From Tetrahymena elliotti 4EA (Eukaryota > Ciliophora > Oligohymenophorea > Hymenostomatida > Tetrahymenidae): a DNA stretch of 64,000 bases. This document shows positions 12,601-23,496 of this stretch, one piece after another. Every line of letters starts with the position of its first letter. Position 1 is the first letter of the stretch. The notes under the pieces are model-generated. The model saw only the letters and a program-made list of their open reading frames with translations, was not told the origin of the DNA and ran no database searches. The position numbers and the translations under genes were made by a program. The stretch covers positions 2,542,001 through 2,606,000 of the forward strand of contig JH720293.1 of NCBI GenBank assembly GCA_000231825.2. The letters are read 5' to 3'.

Positions 12601-13760
12601 ATATTACATTCAAACGCTTTCTTTTAGGCAAAATTATGTTATAAAATTTCTTTATCACAAATTTACTTTTTTGTTCAGTTGTCTATTACTGATTTTATAA
12701 ATTTATTACCTTAGAAGCTTAATAGCAACTTGTAATGAACAATAATTTTTAATATTTTATGAATTTGAATGATCAATATCAAAAATCAATTTTAATTTTA
12801 GCAAATAAATAATAATAGAAGATTGTGATATTCTCAAAATATTTTCTTTAACTTCTATCATAAATCTCATGAAATTAAAAAAAATTTGTAACTAAAAACT
12901 TTCCTTAATTGGCACAATAATGACAATGATGATAAATTTCAAAATCACAAATTTTAATTCTTTTATTCAATAACCCGCACGTTTTATAAATGTATTTTGT
13001 TCTCAGCTTAAGAACTGAAATAGCAAATATTTTTGATTATTTTATTATTTTATTTCAGCATTTGAAAATATATTTTAATTTTAGTCAATAAATTATTTAA
13101 TACAAAATTAATTAATATTATTATCAAATCTTATTACAAAATTATTAATATAAAAGAAGATTTAATAAATTATTAAGATATATTATTTTAGTAAATTTGC
13201 ATTAAACAAACTAATAAGCAGACTTAAAGCAACAAATAAAATAATAAAGAATAAATTTAGTAACTTTTTAAATTATTTTCTTAAAGCAATCATAAAAATT
13301 TTAATTATCAAATAGTATTGTAAGTTCCTGTGCTAGATTATTCAGCAGAGGTGCTTGTTCCTTTAGATTTAAAGTATCTAATTACAGAAGTAGTCTTAAG
13401 GAGAGTTAACTTAAATCCATCATTTACTAAATATGGGAAATCAGTCCAGAATGAGTGATTAGGGAGAGATTCAATACCAGTTAAGCCATATTTTCTTTTA
13501 TTAATGTATGATCCTCCTGCAAAATAAATAGCAGCAAGCAAGATAATTAAAAGCAATATTTTAAAATTAGTATATGCTCCTCTAGCAGCTCCAACACAAC
13601 CATAAACACTTTGCAAGGTAAACTTTAAATGGCAAGAATCTGAAGAGTCTACTGTCCAATTAGAACTTGAATCTTCAGCACAAAAAACTTAAAAGGTTGA
13701 TGTTCTTATATCTGTGGAAGCATTAGCAGTTGTTTTGATATTACCTTATTCGTCATAGCT
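8769..13760. repeat. Copy 2 of the segmental direct duplication
   Basis: This is the counterpart of 1-4000, in direct orientation, offset by about 8.77 kb at the left end and about 9.8 kb at the right end. It holds the 3' part of paralogue C at its left edge, spacer, and the last exon of the intact MRH gene. The extra length relative to copy 1 lies mainly within about 12480-13300. Confidence 0.8.
9678..13307. other. A+T-rich spacer, no gene seen
   Basis: A 3.6-kb spacer between the MRH gene and paralogue C, largely collinear with 921-3529. I see no gene, RNA or mobile element. About 0.8 kb (roughly 12480-13300) has no counterpart in the other copy and is noted in the findings. Confidence 0.5.
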
Positions 13761-14303
13761 AATAGTAGGAGGTAAAATGCAAGTATCACCTTATTTTTTT
13801 TATTTATTAAAATATAGTAAATTCTCTTTTTTAAATAAAAATATACCTCTATAGGTCCATTAAACACCTAATTAGGGATTGTCATTGTTTATAAATTCAT
13901 AGTTTATTTCATTTGCATTAGTCATAATATCACAATTTGCAGTAACTTCTCCTAAAATTTGTAAACCTTCATAAACACTAACATCTACACCTTAGCAACC
14001 AACAGTTTCACAAACATTAGTTACATAAAATAAATCAAACATTCCCATAGTATTAGCACTATCCTTAATTTGATATCTATTTTAATGGATGAAATATGTT
14101 TAAAATTCATTTTTTACTAATTTATTAATTAACAATCAATCAAATCTAAATCATTACCCATCTTTTTTGTAAAGTGATGAAAAATCATATCTTTCTCCAG
14201 TTGATGGGCTTTCCCATTCACATTACATCTTTCTACCTACTACCAATAAAGAGAGTAAAGCAAAAATAAAAAAAGTATTGATTAATCTATTTGAACTTGT
14301 CAT
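13308..14303 (-). CDS. MRH-domain transmembrane protein, cation-dependent mannose-6-phosphate-receptor-like
   Basis: The gene has three exons: 14158-14303, 13847-14076 and 13308-13789, with introns of 81 and 57 nt. Spliced, it gives exactly 286 codons (285 aa) ending in TGA. A hydrophobic stretch at residues about 9-23 looks like a signal peptide. The luminal part carries regularly spaced cysteines (including C-E-T-V-G-C and C-D-I, then C near the membrane), as in MRH/M6PR lectin domains. One transmembrane helix lies at about residues 201-219. The cytosolic tail has G-[IM]-E-x-x-P-x-x-x-F-W-x-D and L-V-x-D-G, which strongly resembles the CD-MPR tail. The family binds mannose-type glycans and sorts lysosomal enzymes from Golgi to endosome; that role is inferred here, and the sugar-contact residues cannot be verified by eye. 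An Atg27-type protein is an alternative. Its last exon is duplicated as a relic at 3530-4000. Confidence 0.85.
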
Positions 14304-15221
14304 ATTTAAAACCTAATTAATACTTTTTACAATTTATAAAATCTTTTGATTTTTAATTTCTATTAAAATTTTTTTTGCCTTTTGTTTTTTTAATGTTGAT
14401 TTTCTTAAAACTAAAAACGTAAAACTTAAAAACAAAAGATTTCCTCAATTTCAAATAATCTTTTGCAAACTACTGCATAATCACCAAATACTAAGTAATC
14501 GTATAATTGCTTTACAATTATAAGATATTTGCTAGATTAGATTAATCTTTTCATTTATAACAAATTTTCAAGTATAATTTTTTGATCAACATAGTTACAT
14601 AAAACTGACAATACTGATGCTAATTTTTGCTCCAAAAAATATTTTCAAAATAAAAATAATAATTTTTTGTTATTTTAAAAATCGATTTCATAAACTTAAA
14701 TTTTTAATAATTTCATTTTTTTTATGATGAATTTATCAAAAATACTTACAAATAATATTAGAGATTATATAATTAATTTAAGCATAAGAAAGAAAGCATA
14801 GTATAATAAGTTTTAAAAATTTAATAAACAATTTTATTTTTGTTATTTAAATTTCTAATTTAAAAAGATTAAAAAAATTATTTTACTAAAATATTTTATT
14901 AAAAGATAAAAACGAAAAAAAAGATAATCAATGTTTTATTTGTGGAGCGAATGATATTTTTAATATAAGGATTTGAATGATTTAAAATAAAAATAAGATA
15001 ATAAGATTTATTTTAATATTTGTTTATTAGGATTATGATCATTCTTTGTGAAGTCAGTGTTAGTTAATGCAAATTTCAAATAATTAGAAGCTTTTTTTAA
15101 TTTTTTATATTGATATTAAATAAATAAGAATGTTTAGTAAGTTAATAATTGTTTCTATTGTATAAACCTTAAAAATTATATAGTAATTTGACTGATTGTT
15201 TCTGATTTCTAAATAGTTTGA
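14304..15221. other. Divergent intergenic region
   Basis: This is the 0.9-kb spacer between the start of the minus-strand MRH gene and the plus-strand KEKE-tail gene, so it should contain both promoters. It is A+T-rich throughout, and no defined motif can be claimed. Confidence 0.4.
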
Positions 15222-16843
15222 ATGTTAGAGGAATTTAATGATATGCCAATACATCCTACTCATAACTAAGTAAGTTATTGATTGTCTTATTTTACTATTT
15301 TATGATACCTTTTTTATGATTCATATTTTTTAATGTTGTTTTTTTAAATAAATTTTAGTTGTTGGGTAGTAAAATATCTGATTTTGTAATCAAGGAAACC
15401 AAACCTATTTTTGAGATGTAGAGTATTATAAGCAATCTCTTGAAAGAAACAAATATCAAAAAAAATGTATAGATTTAATTTGACAATCCTTAGCTTGAAA
15501 ATATGAGAAATGAATTTAGTTCAAATGCCCTTAGTCTCTAAACTAATTTTTATCATTTGATCGATGAAGAAAAGAGGGAATATTAAGAACTTTAAATGAT
15601 AAATAAGTATTCTCACTTTGAGGTTTACAGTGATATAGTCCCTTAAAATTATTAGGAAATATACAGTCAAGATACTGTAAATACAGAATAGAAGTTACCA
15701 AGTATCATTAAAAAAATTAAAAAGAGAGTTAAAATCGACTTACTAAGAGAAAGATTTTATTTGTCTCGCACAAGGCATAATATGACTTTATGGTTATATA
15801 ATTAAATGAAACCATCAAATAATGAAGAGAAATAATAAAATGGAAAAAGTACTGGCTAAGTTTAAAAATAGAAGCTTAAACGTGATTTATAAAGCATTAG
15901 CAACTATGATAAAAAAACTAAATAAATTCAATAAGATCCTTTTGAAAGCAAGCATCATTTCAGTCATATATTAAATGTTTAAAATATTGTTGAAATGTAA
16001 TAATCTTTCTTTCCTCCTAAGGCTACTTTCCCTATTAAGCTGTACTATCCTCTTAAAGAGTAATTTTTATTTAAAAACTTTTTCTTTTATTTCAATAAAA
16101 TTAATTTAAATTATTTAAAAAATAATTCTCAAAATTTAAATAGTAATTGCTGCAATGAAAACGCTATATTACCTCCTTCTAACAAAATTATGCATATAAG
16201 AATGACTCCTAAAAAATATGAAGGATATGAAACTCATTTAGCTCTAGGAAGCACATTTATTATTAAAATGAAGAATCTTTTAACATTTTTCTAACACGTT
16301 ACTTAAAAGGGATCTGATTTTGTATATATTTCAAACTAGATGGATCTTGATTATTTTTAGGTTAAAGTACTCTATGATTATATAAGTAAAGTTTTTAAGC
16401 TCTCAAAGGTTCACAAAGAATAAAGGAGGAGAAGTTAGTAAAAGAAGGATAGAGTTTAGGTTAAAATGCAAGAAATTAAGTAGCATATAAAAAATATTTT
16501 CAAAGACTTATATGAGGAGTAAAAAGTTGAAACAATATTTTAAATAGAAGAAGTATTTGTAAGCTATGGAGATATTTAAACAAGATTAAATAAATATTTC
16601 CACCCAGAATCTAAAGATGTTGAAGAAGAATATGTAAAGCAAGTCGAAAAAACTAGTAAGTAAGATTTTCATGAGAAAAAAGAAAAGGAAAAAGAGAAAG
16701 AAAAGGAGAAAGACAAAGATGAAGATTATAATGAAGAAGATACAGTTAAAGGAAAAAAACGTAAAATAAAATAAGCTACATCTGATGTTAGGGCTAATAC
16801 AAGAAGCAATAACCAAGGAAATAAAATGCTTTAACTTTTTTGA
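15222..16843 (+). CDS. Unrecognised 510-residue protein with charged KEKE-type tail
   Basis: I do not recognise the family. Exon 1 (15222-15269, 16 codons) is followed by an 89-nt intron (15270-15358, GTAAGT...TTTTAG) and exon 2 (15359-16843). The spliced ORF is exactly 511 codons including TGA. The N-terminal half is helical and basic (a K-K-I-K-K-R-V-K-I stretch). A Gln/Lys-rich linker follows. The middle third, from about residue 265, has Phe/Tyr/Pro-rich segments suggesting a folded domain. Near residues 435-475 a long alternating Lys/Glu (KEKE) run is followed by a basic patch K-G-K-K-R-K-I-K that looks like a nuclear localisation signal. The protein ends in a hydrophobic M-L-Q-L-F. A nuclear protein is plausible but unproven. 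The intergenic gap to the next gene (NAA15) is 600 nt, on the same strand. Confidence 0.75.
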
Positions 16844-17443
16844 AAAATAAAATAATAATTCTATTCTTTTAATAATAAATATAAATAAATTGTAAAAATT
16901 AAATACTAAATAACCAAATCAATAATTTAATAAAAATAGATAGTCAAAGAATAATTAAATTTTCTCTATTAAATTTAGAACAAAACACTAATTAATATTA
17001 AATAAATAAAAAAAATTATTTTGTCATTTTAAATTTATTTGAAATGTTTTATCTTTTTGTTTAAAAAGCATTGAAAAAAATTCATTAATTGCCAAATAAA
17101 TAGAAACACTTTCATTTATTTTCTCAAGCTATAATTTAATAAAATATCTATAGAAAAGGCAGGAATGAATAAATAATTAGATGCATCATTTAAATAAAAG
17201 ATGGCCAAGTAAAACATATTAATTAAATAAAGAAGGAAAAATAGAATCTCATAAAGAAAAATTATCCTTTAATAAAATTAGGCTTCTTTTTAATTGTTTT
17301 TTTTATTATGTTTCTTTGGATTTTAAGAAATTAAAAAATAAAAATTTGTGCAAAAATCTTTTGAAATTCTGAAAATATCTTTTGATATAATTCAACTCTA
17401 AAAGAAAACAAAAAAAAAATTAGGTAGAAACAAACATTTAAAA
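16844..17443. other. A+T-rich spacer between same-strand genes
   Basis: A 600-nt spacer containing only A+T-rich sequence. It should include the 3' UTR of the KEKE gene and the promoter of NAA15. No open frame of interest was found. Confidence 0.45.
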
Positions 17444-20400
17444 ATGTTAAAAGGTGCAATTGATTCACTTGATAGTAAATAAGCAGCTCTTTTCAAGAAT
17501 TTAGTTGTAATAAATATTTATAATTTTGCAAGATGGATTACATTAAAGATATTGGCGATCTTACAAATAATTCTTTCGATATTTATTATTAACTAATGGG
17601 ATTATACACATAGAAAATTACACAAATCCTTTATGATTTTTTTAGAAAGATAAAGAGAGCCGAATCTTGCATATGTCTGAAAATGTTTTATAGCATTTAC
17701 TTTATAAAATAATTTTTATAAATAGAAATTCTATGAAACTAAGTAGTACAAAAAAGGTCTTAAGCAAGCAGAAAAGCTCTTAGAATAAAAGCCTAATCAT
17801 GCAGGTTAGTTTAATTACTATTATTTATGTTTTTAACTATGTCTATTCATCACAAATTTATTATTTACAAATTAGAATCCATGGCTATGAAGGCTATATT
17901 CCTCTATTTCACTGGATAAAAGACTGAAGGATTTGATCTTTCAAAAAAGGTTTTTATTTACAAATTTTGATAAATGAAATTATTTATTTTGTTGTGTCCA
18001 ATTTTTATAACTAAATATTTTTAAAATGTTTTTAGGCTTTGATGAAAAATTTAAAGAGTGACATAGCTTGGCATATTTATGGTATTATTAACAGAACAAA
18101 TAGAAACTATTAGGAAGCCATCAATTGTTACAAGAAAGCTCTTGATATTTCTCCAGAAAATGTCTAAATTTTAAGAGATTTAGCTTTACTCTAAGTCCAA
18201 ATTCGTGATGTAGAAGGACTTTGTGATACTCGTAAAAAGCTTCTCTTGAACAAAGAATCTTTGATCATTAATTGGGTTGCTTATGCCTTCTCACTTCACT
18301 TAGTATATAAAAAAAATTTAGAAAAAGGAATTATAGTAATCATATTTTAAAATTATAATAAAGAAAGGTTCAATTGATGAATGCTTAAAAGTTATTGATT
18401 CCATCATCAACATCACAAAAAATAATCCTCTTAAGGGAATTGAAAAAACTGAAGTAAATTTTAAAAAAATCTAAAGTAGCTTTAAATAAATAACAAAATA
18501 AAAATTTAGTTTTCCTTGTATCATGCTTAAGTTTATGCTGATGGAGGTAACTATGATATGCAATTAAAGACTCTTGAATAAAACGAAAAAGAAATTACTG
18601 ATAAAGTTGCTCTTAATGAACAAAGAACTAAAGCTTATTTAAAGTTGAACAAGTAAGACTTAGCTATCGAATGCATTGAGTAATTTTTAAACTATTTTTT
18701 ACTTTTTTGTTAATAAAAAAACTAGCTTGAAAAGAGAAAAAATATTTTAAAAATAAAAATAAAAGAAAACTCATTGAGATCAATCCATACAACAGAAATT
18801 ACTTTGTTCTTTTAAAGTAAGCTAAAGGTTTACCAGAAGTTCCCTCTAATGAAGAAGAAAGACTCAAAATTGTTAGCTTCTTCGATGAAATTTAGGCTAA
18901 GTATTAAGTAAATAAATAGATTAATTTAGCATTTCTTTAAATTTAAATCACTAAATTAATTTAAATAGAGCACTATCATTTCATATATGGCTTTGGATTT
19001 CTCTAAAGGCTAAGATTTTGAAAATAAACTTGTTAAGTACATTACTCCCTATTTCCGTAAGGGAATCCCTTCTCTCTTTTCTGAATTGAAACACTTGTAC
19101 AAAGATAATGAAAAGGTTTAAATCATTGAAAAAGTTTTATTGAACAATTTAGCTTCTTTGCAAAAGGATTCCAAATTCCCTAATTCTGATACTGTTGAAA
19201 GTCCTTGCTGCCTTTTGTGGACTTTTATGTTATTAGCTTAACACTTTGATCGTATTAATTAATTAACCAAAGCACATGATTATGTCAACCAAGCAATCAA
19301 TCATACTCCTACTTTGATTGAACTTTACTTAGTTAAAGCTAAAATCTACAAGCATTAATACAATCACAAGATTGCATTTGAAAATGCTGAGAAGGTAAAA
19401 TTTTATTCCAAAATTAAAATAAATCTAAATTTTATTAAAATAAAAAGGCAAGAACTATGGATTTAGCTGATAGATATTTGAATAATAAGGCTATTAAATA
19501 CGCCTTAAGATGTGGATTCTTTGAATAAGCTAATGACTTACTCAAATTATTCCTTAGAGATCCTTCTGAAGGTAATCCTTTCGAATTATAAACCTTATGG
19601 TACGAAATTGCTTAAGGTGAAACTCTTCTTAAGAAGGGTGAATATGGTAGAGCTTTGAGAATGTTTAAGTTTGTTCAAAAGGCCTTTATTGATATTTACG
19701 AAGACTAATTTGATTTCCACACTTACTGTATTCGTAAATATAATTTAAACACATACACTTATCTTCTTAACTACGAAAATGGCGTTTACAACTAAAAACC
19801 TTTCATTTATGGAAGCACTTTGTTAATCTAATCTTTGATGGAATACACCTCTATCAGACTCATGGAAGTAAATTATTTTATCATTATTAGAAAATGAAAT
19901 TCAAATTAAAATGAAAATAGATCAAAAAGAAAGAAGAAGAAGAACTTAGAATTAAAAATATGACATAAATGGAAAAGAAGAAGTGGAAAAAGTAACAAGA
20001 GCTTGAAGCTGAAAAGGCTGCTAAAGACCCTAATGTTGAATTCAGAAAGAAGCATGACTTAGATGGTGAAGAATTCAGAAATTCTCAACCTTTAGTTGAA
20101 GCCAACAATGTTGCAAAGCAACTTATTCACACTAAGGTTTCCAGTCCTCAATTAAAATTCAAGAGCTCTTCTGTCTTAGTTGATTTCTATATTGAAACTA
20201 ACAGACCTCTTCTCTTAATTAAGGCTTTGAACAAAGTTATTTCATCTGACTGGTGTGCTAACGGAATTCACTTAGCTAAATTAAAATCAGCTATTTATTG
20301 TAAATATATATTAGAAATGTTGAATAAGAAATTTTAATTTTTTTTTGCATTTATTAAAATAGTGGAAAAATTCTTAAAGGGTGAAAAATTGAATGAACAT

Positions 20401-20917
20401 GTCAAGAAATATAGTGAAGAAGCTTTAAATAAAATTTTAAATGGAAAAACTATTGAGCAATTCAATGCTGAATATATTAGTTAAAATACTACTGGTTGTT
20501 ACAAGAATGCCCTTCATAGTAAAATTTTAATAAAGAAATATCAAATTCTCAATATTATTTTATCTAATAGCTTTGAAGTGTGATATTGTTTTAGGAAAGG
20601 CCACCAAAGAATAACTTTTGAAGCTCCATGAAGATTTACTCTTGAATAGAAATGACTTAAGTCTTTAACAAGCCACCTAATTATTTGATGAATTTATTAA
20701 GCTTAATGATTTCAATTTCAAGAATGAAGTTTCTGTAAATATTTTTTTATTAAGAAAAATATTAATATTTTCTAAATTAAATAATAATAAAAAGGAAAAA
20801 TTATAGAAGTAATTCCCAGAAAGTGAATACTATTTTGGAAAGTAAAGATATGATGAAAAGACTCATCTCGAATTAGCCCAACAACAACAATAATAATAAG
20901 ATTCTAATAAAAAGTGA
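17444..20917 (+). CDS. NAA15: N-alpha-acetyltransferase 15, NatA auxiliary (ribosome-anchoring) subunit
   Basis: Thirteen exons join in phase to 851 codons (850 aa; human NAA15 is 866 aa). Introns fall at 17507-17725, 17805-17875, 17950-18035, 18303-18363, 18454-18509, 18680-18765, 18908-18968, 19395-19447, 19868-19920, 20300-20362, 20519-20570 and 20735-20794. The N-terminal S-K-Q-A-A-L-F-K resembles the family's K-E-x-A-L-F-K opening. TPR-like helices follow ([31 protein letters not shown]). Around residues 590-620 lies a Lys/Glu-rich helix, as in other NAA15 proteins. The protein scaffolds the NAA10 catalytic subunit and binds the ribosome for cotranslational N-terminal acetylation. The 219-nt first intron is the longest. 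Codons are fairly biased (GCT, AAG, CTT/CTC), suggesting good expression. Identity is confident; the exact first exon is slightly less so. Confidence 0.92.
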
Positions 20918-21543
20918 TCATTAATATTTAAATTATAAACTCACTTTAAAAATAAAAAATACATATATTTAAACTCTGTATTCTTCATTCATTAATAAAT
21001 TATAAAATTTCATTATGTGTATTAAGCTTTTTTAAAACGAAGCAAAAACAGTTATATGAAAGAAAATTTAAAACGAGAATTGATTTAAATAAATTTAATT
21101 CTCTATTTTGTTAATAATTTCATATAAAATAAAAAGTAATTATTTGTTCTCATTTTAAAAATTCTGTTGAAGATGAGAAATATATTCAACTATTTATTTC
21201 AAAATATAAAAAAAATAATGATATCATTCCTTTATGAAACTAATAAACAAGCCCACTTCTAAATAAATAAGATTTCTGTTAGAAAACTATGTTTAACTCT
21301 TAAATTTAGTATTATGATGATGTGTTGATCAGTACTCTAAAAAAACAAAGTAGCGATGAAAAAAGGAGATATATTGTAAACCTTTTAAAAATTAATATAA
21401 GTTTTATATTTTTATGAATGATCTAAGTTAAGATAAAATTGAAACAAAGCACAAATAAAATATTCTAAAATATAAAATTGTAGATTTAAATTTAGTTTAA
21501 ATTTTCTAGATTTATATATTTATTGTCTGGTTATTAATTTTTC
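20918..21543. other. Convergent intergenic region
   Basis: A 626-nt spacer between the 3' ends of NAA15 (plus) and the EF-hand gene (minus). It is A+T-rich and shows no gene or clear hairpin terminator. Confidence 0.45.
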
Positions 21544-22487
21544 TCATTAATTTTTTTCGAGTTAATAGAAGTTTATAGGAACTTCGACTCTTTCTTAATC
21601 GAAAGTTGCATAGATAGAATGTACATTTCCTTCTTTAATCCACAATGAAAATGATGTAAATTCTAAAAACTTATTTTAATTAAATAAATAAAAATTTTTA
21701 AAAAGACTATTCAAATTGAATAAGTAAAAGTTATTATTACGCCTGTATTTTTAGTATCTAAGCGAGTGAAAATTTGTTGAACTTACTGTGATAATTATTC
21801 CTTGTTTTACTATGCCCACATATTAAGTTATTTAACATTTATTTAGTTTCCACCATATTTCCTATTTACACTTTCACCTAGAATCATAAAGGCAGCTTTC
21901 CAAGAATCTTCTATAAACTCAATAAATTCCTTTCTTGATATTTTATTATCTCCATCTTTATCATAGGCTTTATAAGAATCTAGTTTATCAAAATATTTAA
22001 TCATCTATTTAAAGAGGGAAAATATTTATTTTACATGTAATTCTGTAATCTTTATCTTTAATCAGCTTGCTTAAGCCTTCTAAGAAATCAACTTCACTAA
22101 TATAGTTCTATTTTTCCTAAAGTGCGTTAACAAAAAAATTTTATTAGATTTTTGATGAATTATTTTTCAAGAATCTATTTACTCTATCAAAAACATTAAA
22201 TAGTCTCTCTCCAAGAGGCGTATAACGAATACGCTTTATATTGAAATTTTCTAAAACAGCTAAAGCATCATTAAACTTGTCCTTAAAAAGTTTTCCATTT
22301 TGTGCTTAGCTTTTAAATGCTTATTTTATGAATTCTTCAAATTTTGGATCAATATTATTCTAATTGTTGATTTGTATATCTTAAGCATCTAGTTTGGAAG
22401 ATAAAATTATTAACTTAAAATATATTCTATATGATATGTCTAATATTGTATATTACTTAATTTTTTAGGTTGATTATTGTTTCCCAT
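21544..22487 (-). CDS. EF-hand calcium-binding protein, possibly N-myristoylated
   Basis: Four exons (22457-22487, 22035-22388, 21741-21979, 21544-21669) with introns of 68, 55 and 71 nt join to exactly 250 codons (249 aa). One canonical EF-hand loop lies at residues about 135-146: D-K-D-G-D-N-K-I-S-R-K-E, with acidic or oxygen ligands at positions 1, 3, 5 and 12. It is followed by F-I-E-F-I. A second, degenerate loop (D-T-K-N-T-G, then F-L-E-F) spans the third intron and is short, so it probably binds weakly or not at all. The N-terminus begins M-G-N-N-N-Q; Gly2 fits an N-myristoylation consensus, which would tether the protein to membranes, but this is inference. Calcineurin-B or recoverin-like proteins are the nearest broad comparison; exact orthology is not claimed. 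It is transcribed towards NAA15. Confidence 0.8.
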
Positions 22488-23496
22488 GTTTAAAATATAT
22501 AACTATATAAATGGCTAATTAGGAGAATATATCTTGGTTTTTCTAAAATTGATAAGTTGAAAATTTTAATTAAGCTAAATTTCTTTATCTTTTTTTTAAT
22601 AAAAAATATTTATTTTGATGAATTTGAACAAACAATTAAAAAAGTAAAAAGAATTTCAAACAAAAATAAAGAATGAGAATGACTTCATGATTTTTTAAAT
22701 GCAAGCTTTGAAAATCAAATTGTCTATCATTATTATTTTAATTAATTTCAAATATTTCTAATCGTAATTAAATGACCTCTTCTTATCAACTTACATTTAA
22801 TTAAATTAATTACCAAAATCTTTATTTCTCTGAATTTTCTTTAAAATAATTATAAGCAAAGTTTCAAAATAGTAAAAAATAAATAATAATTTTCTAAAAA
22901 ACCAAACTCAACATTTGACACCAATAATAATACTTCAAAAATCTAAAATAAAGAAGAGAGCAGCATAATTAATTAAAAAAGTAAAAAATGTATTTGAACT
23001 AACAATTTTGTAATATATAGTAATTGCATTTCATATATTAGTATATATTATTTAATTAGTATTTCTACTGAATTAACTAACTAATTAATTTATAGATTTA
23101 TAGTTATTTATTATTTATCATTTTGAAATGGTTTAGAGTTGTCAATTATAGCTATTTGCAGAAAAGAATAAGACACTATTTAGATAAACAAAACAAACAA
23201 AACTAGACTGCCTACTGATTTTTAGTCAAATTACTTTTGAAGATCTACAGCTTGTTTTCTTTAATGGATTGCAATGAAGTATCAATATTTAAACTATCGA
23301 AATTTGAGTAGAGGTTTTTAATATAAGATTCTATTTAATAATACAAAATACAGGGAGAATTATTTATTTTTTAATAGGTAACAACAATCAATTTTAATTC
23401 TCAAGTATGTTCTGTATTCAGCTTTAATTAGTTAAAATGTTTTTTTATTGAAATATGATATTAGAGATTAATTTATGTTTTTAAAATATTTCTTTT
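22488..23496. other. A+T-rich spacer
   Basis: A 1-kb spacer upstream of the EF-hand gene and downstream of the Q/N-rich gene (both minus strand). A 49-codon frame from about 23127 on the plus strand exists but looks like chance. Confidence 0.4.

Noticed and set aside
16586..16816. Phe/Ile-rich minus-strand frame that looks like a membrane protein
   Set aside because: It is antisense to the Lys/Glu KEKE tail of the plus-strand gene; AAA/GAA read backwards gives TTT/TTC.
23127..23276. A 49-codon plus-strand frame ending in TGA
   Set aside because: With one stop codon in A+T-rich DNA, frames of this length are expected by chance, and there is no other support.
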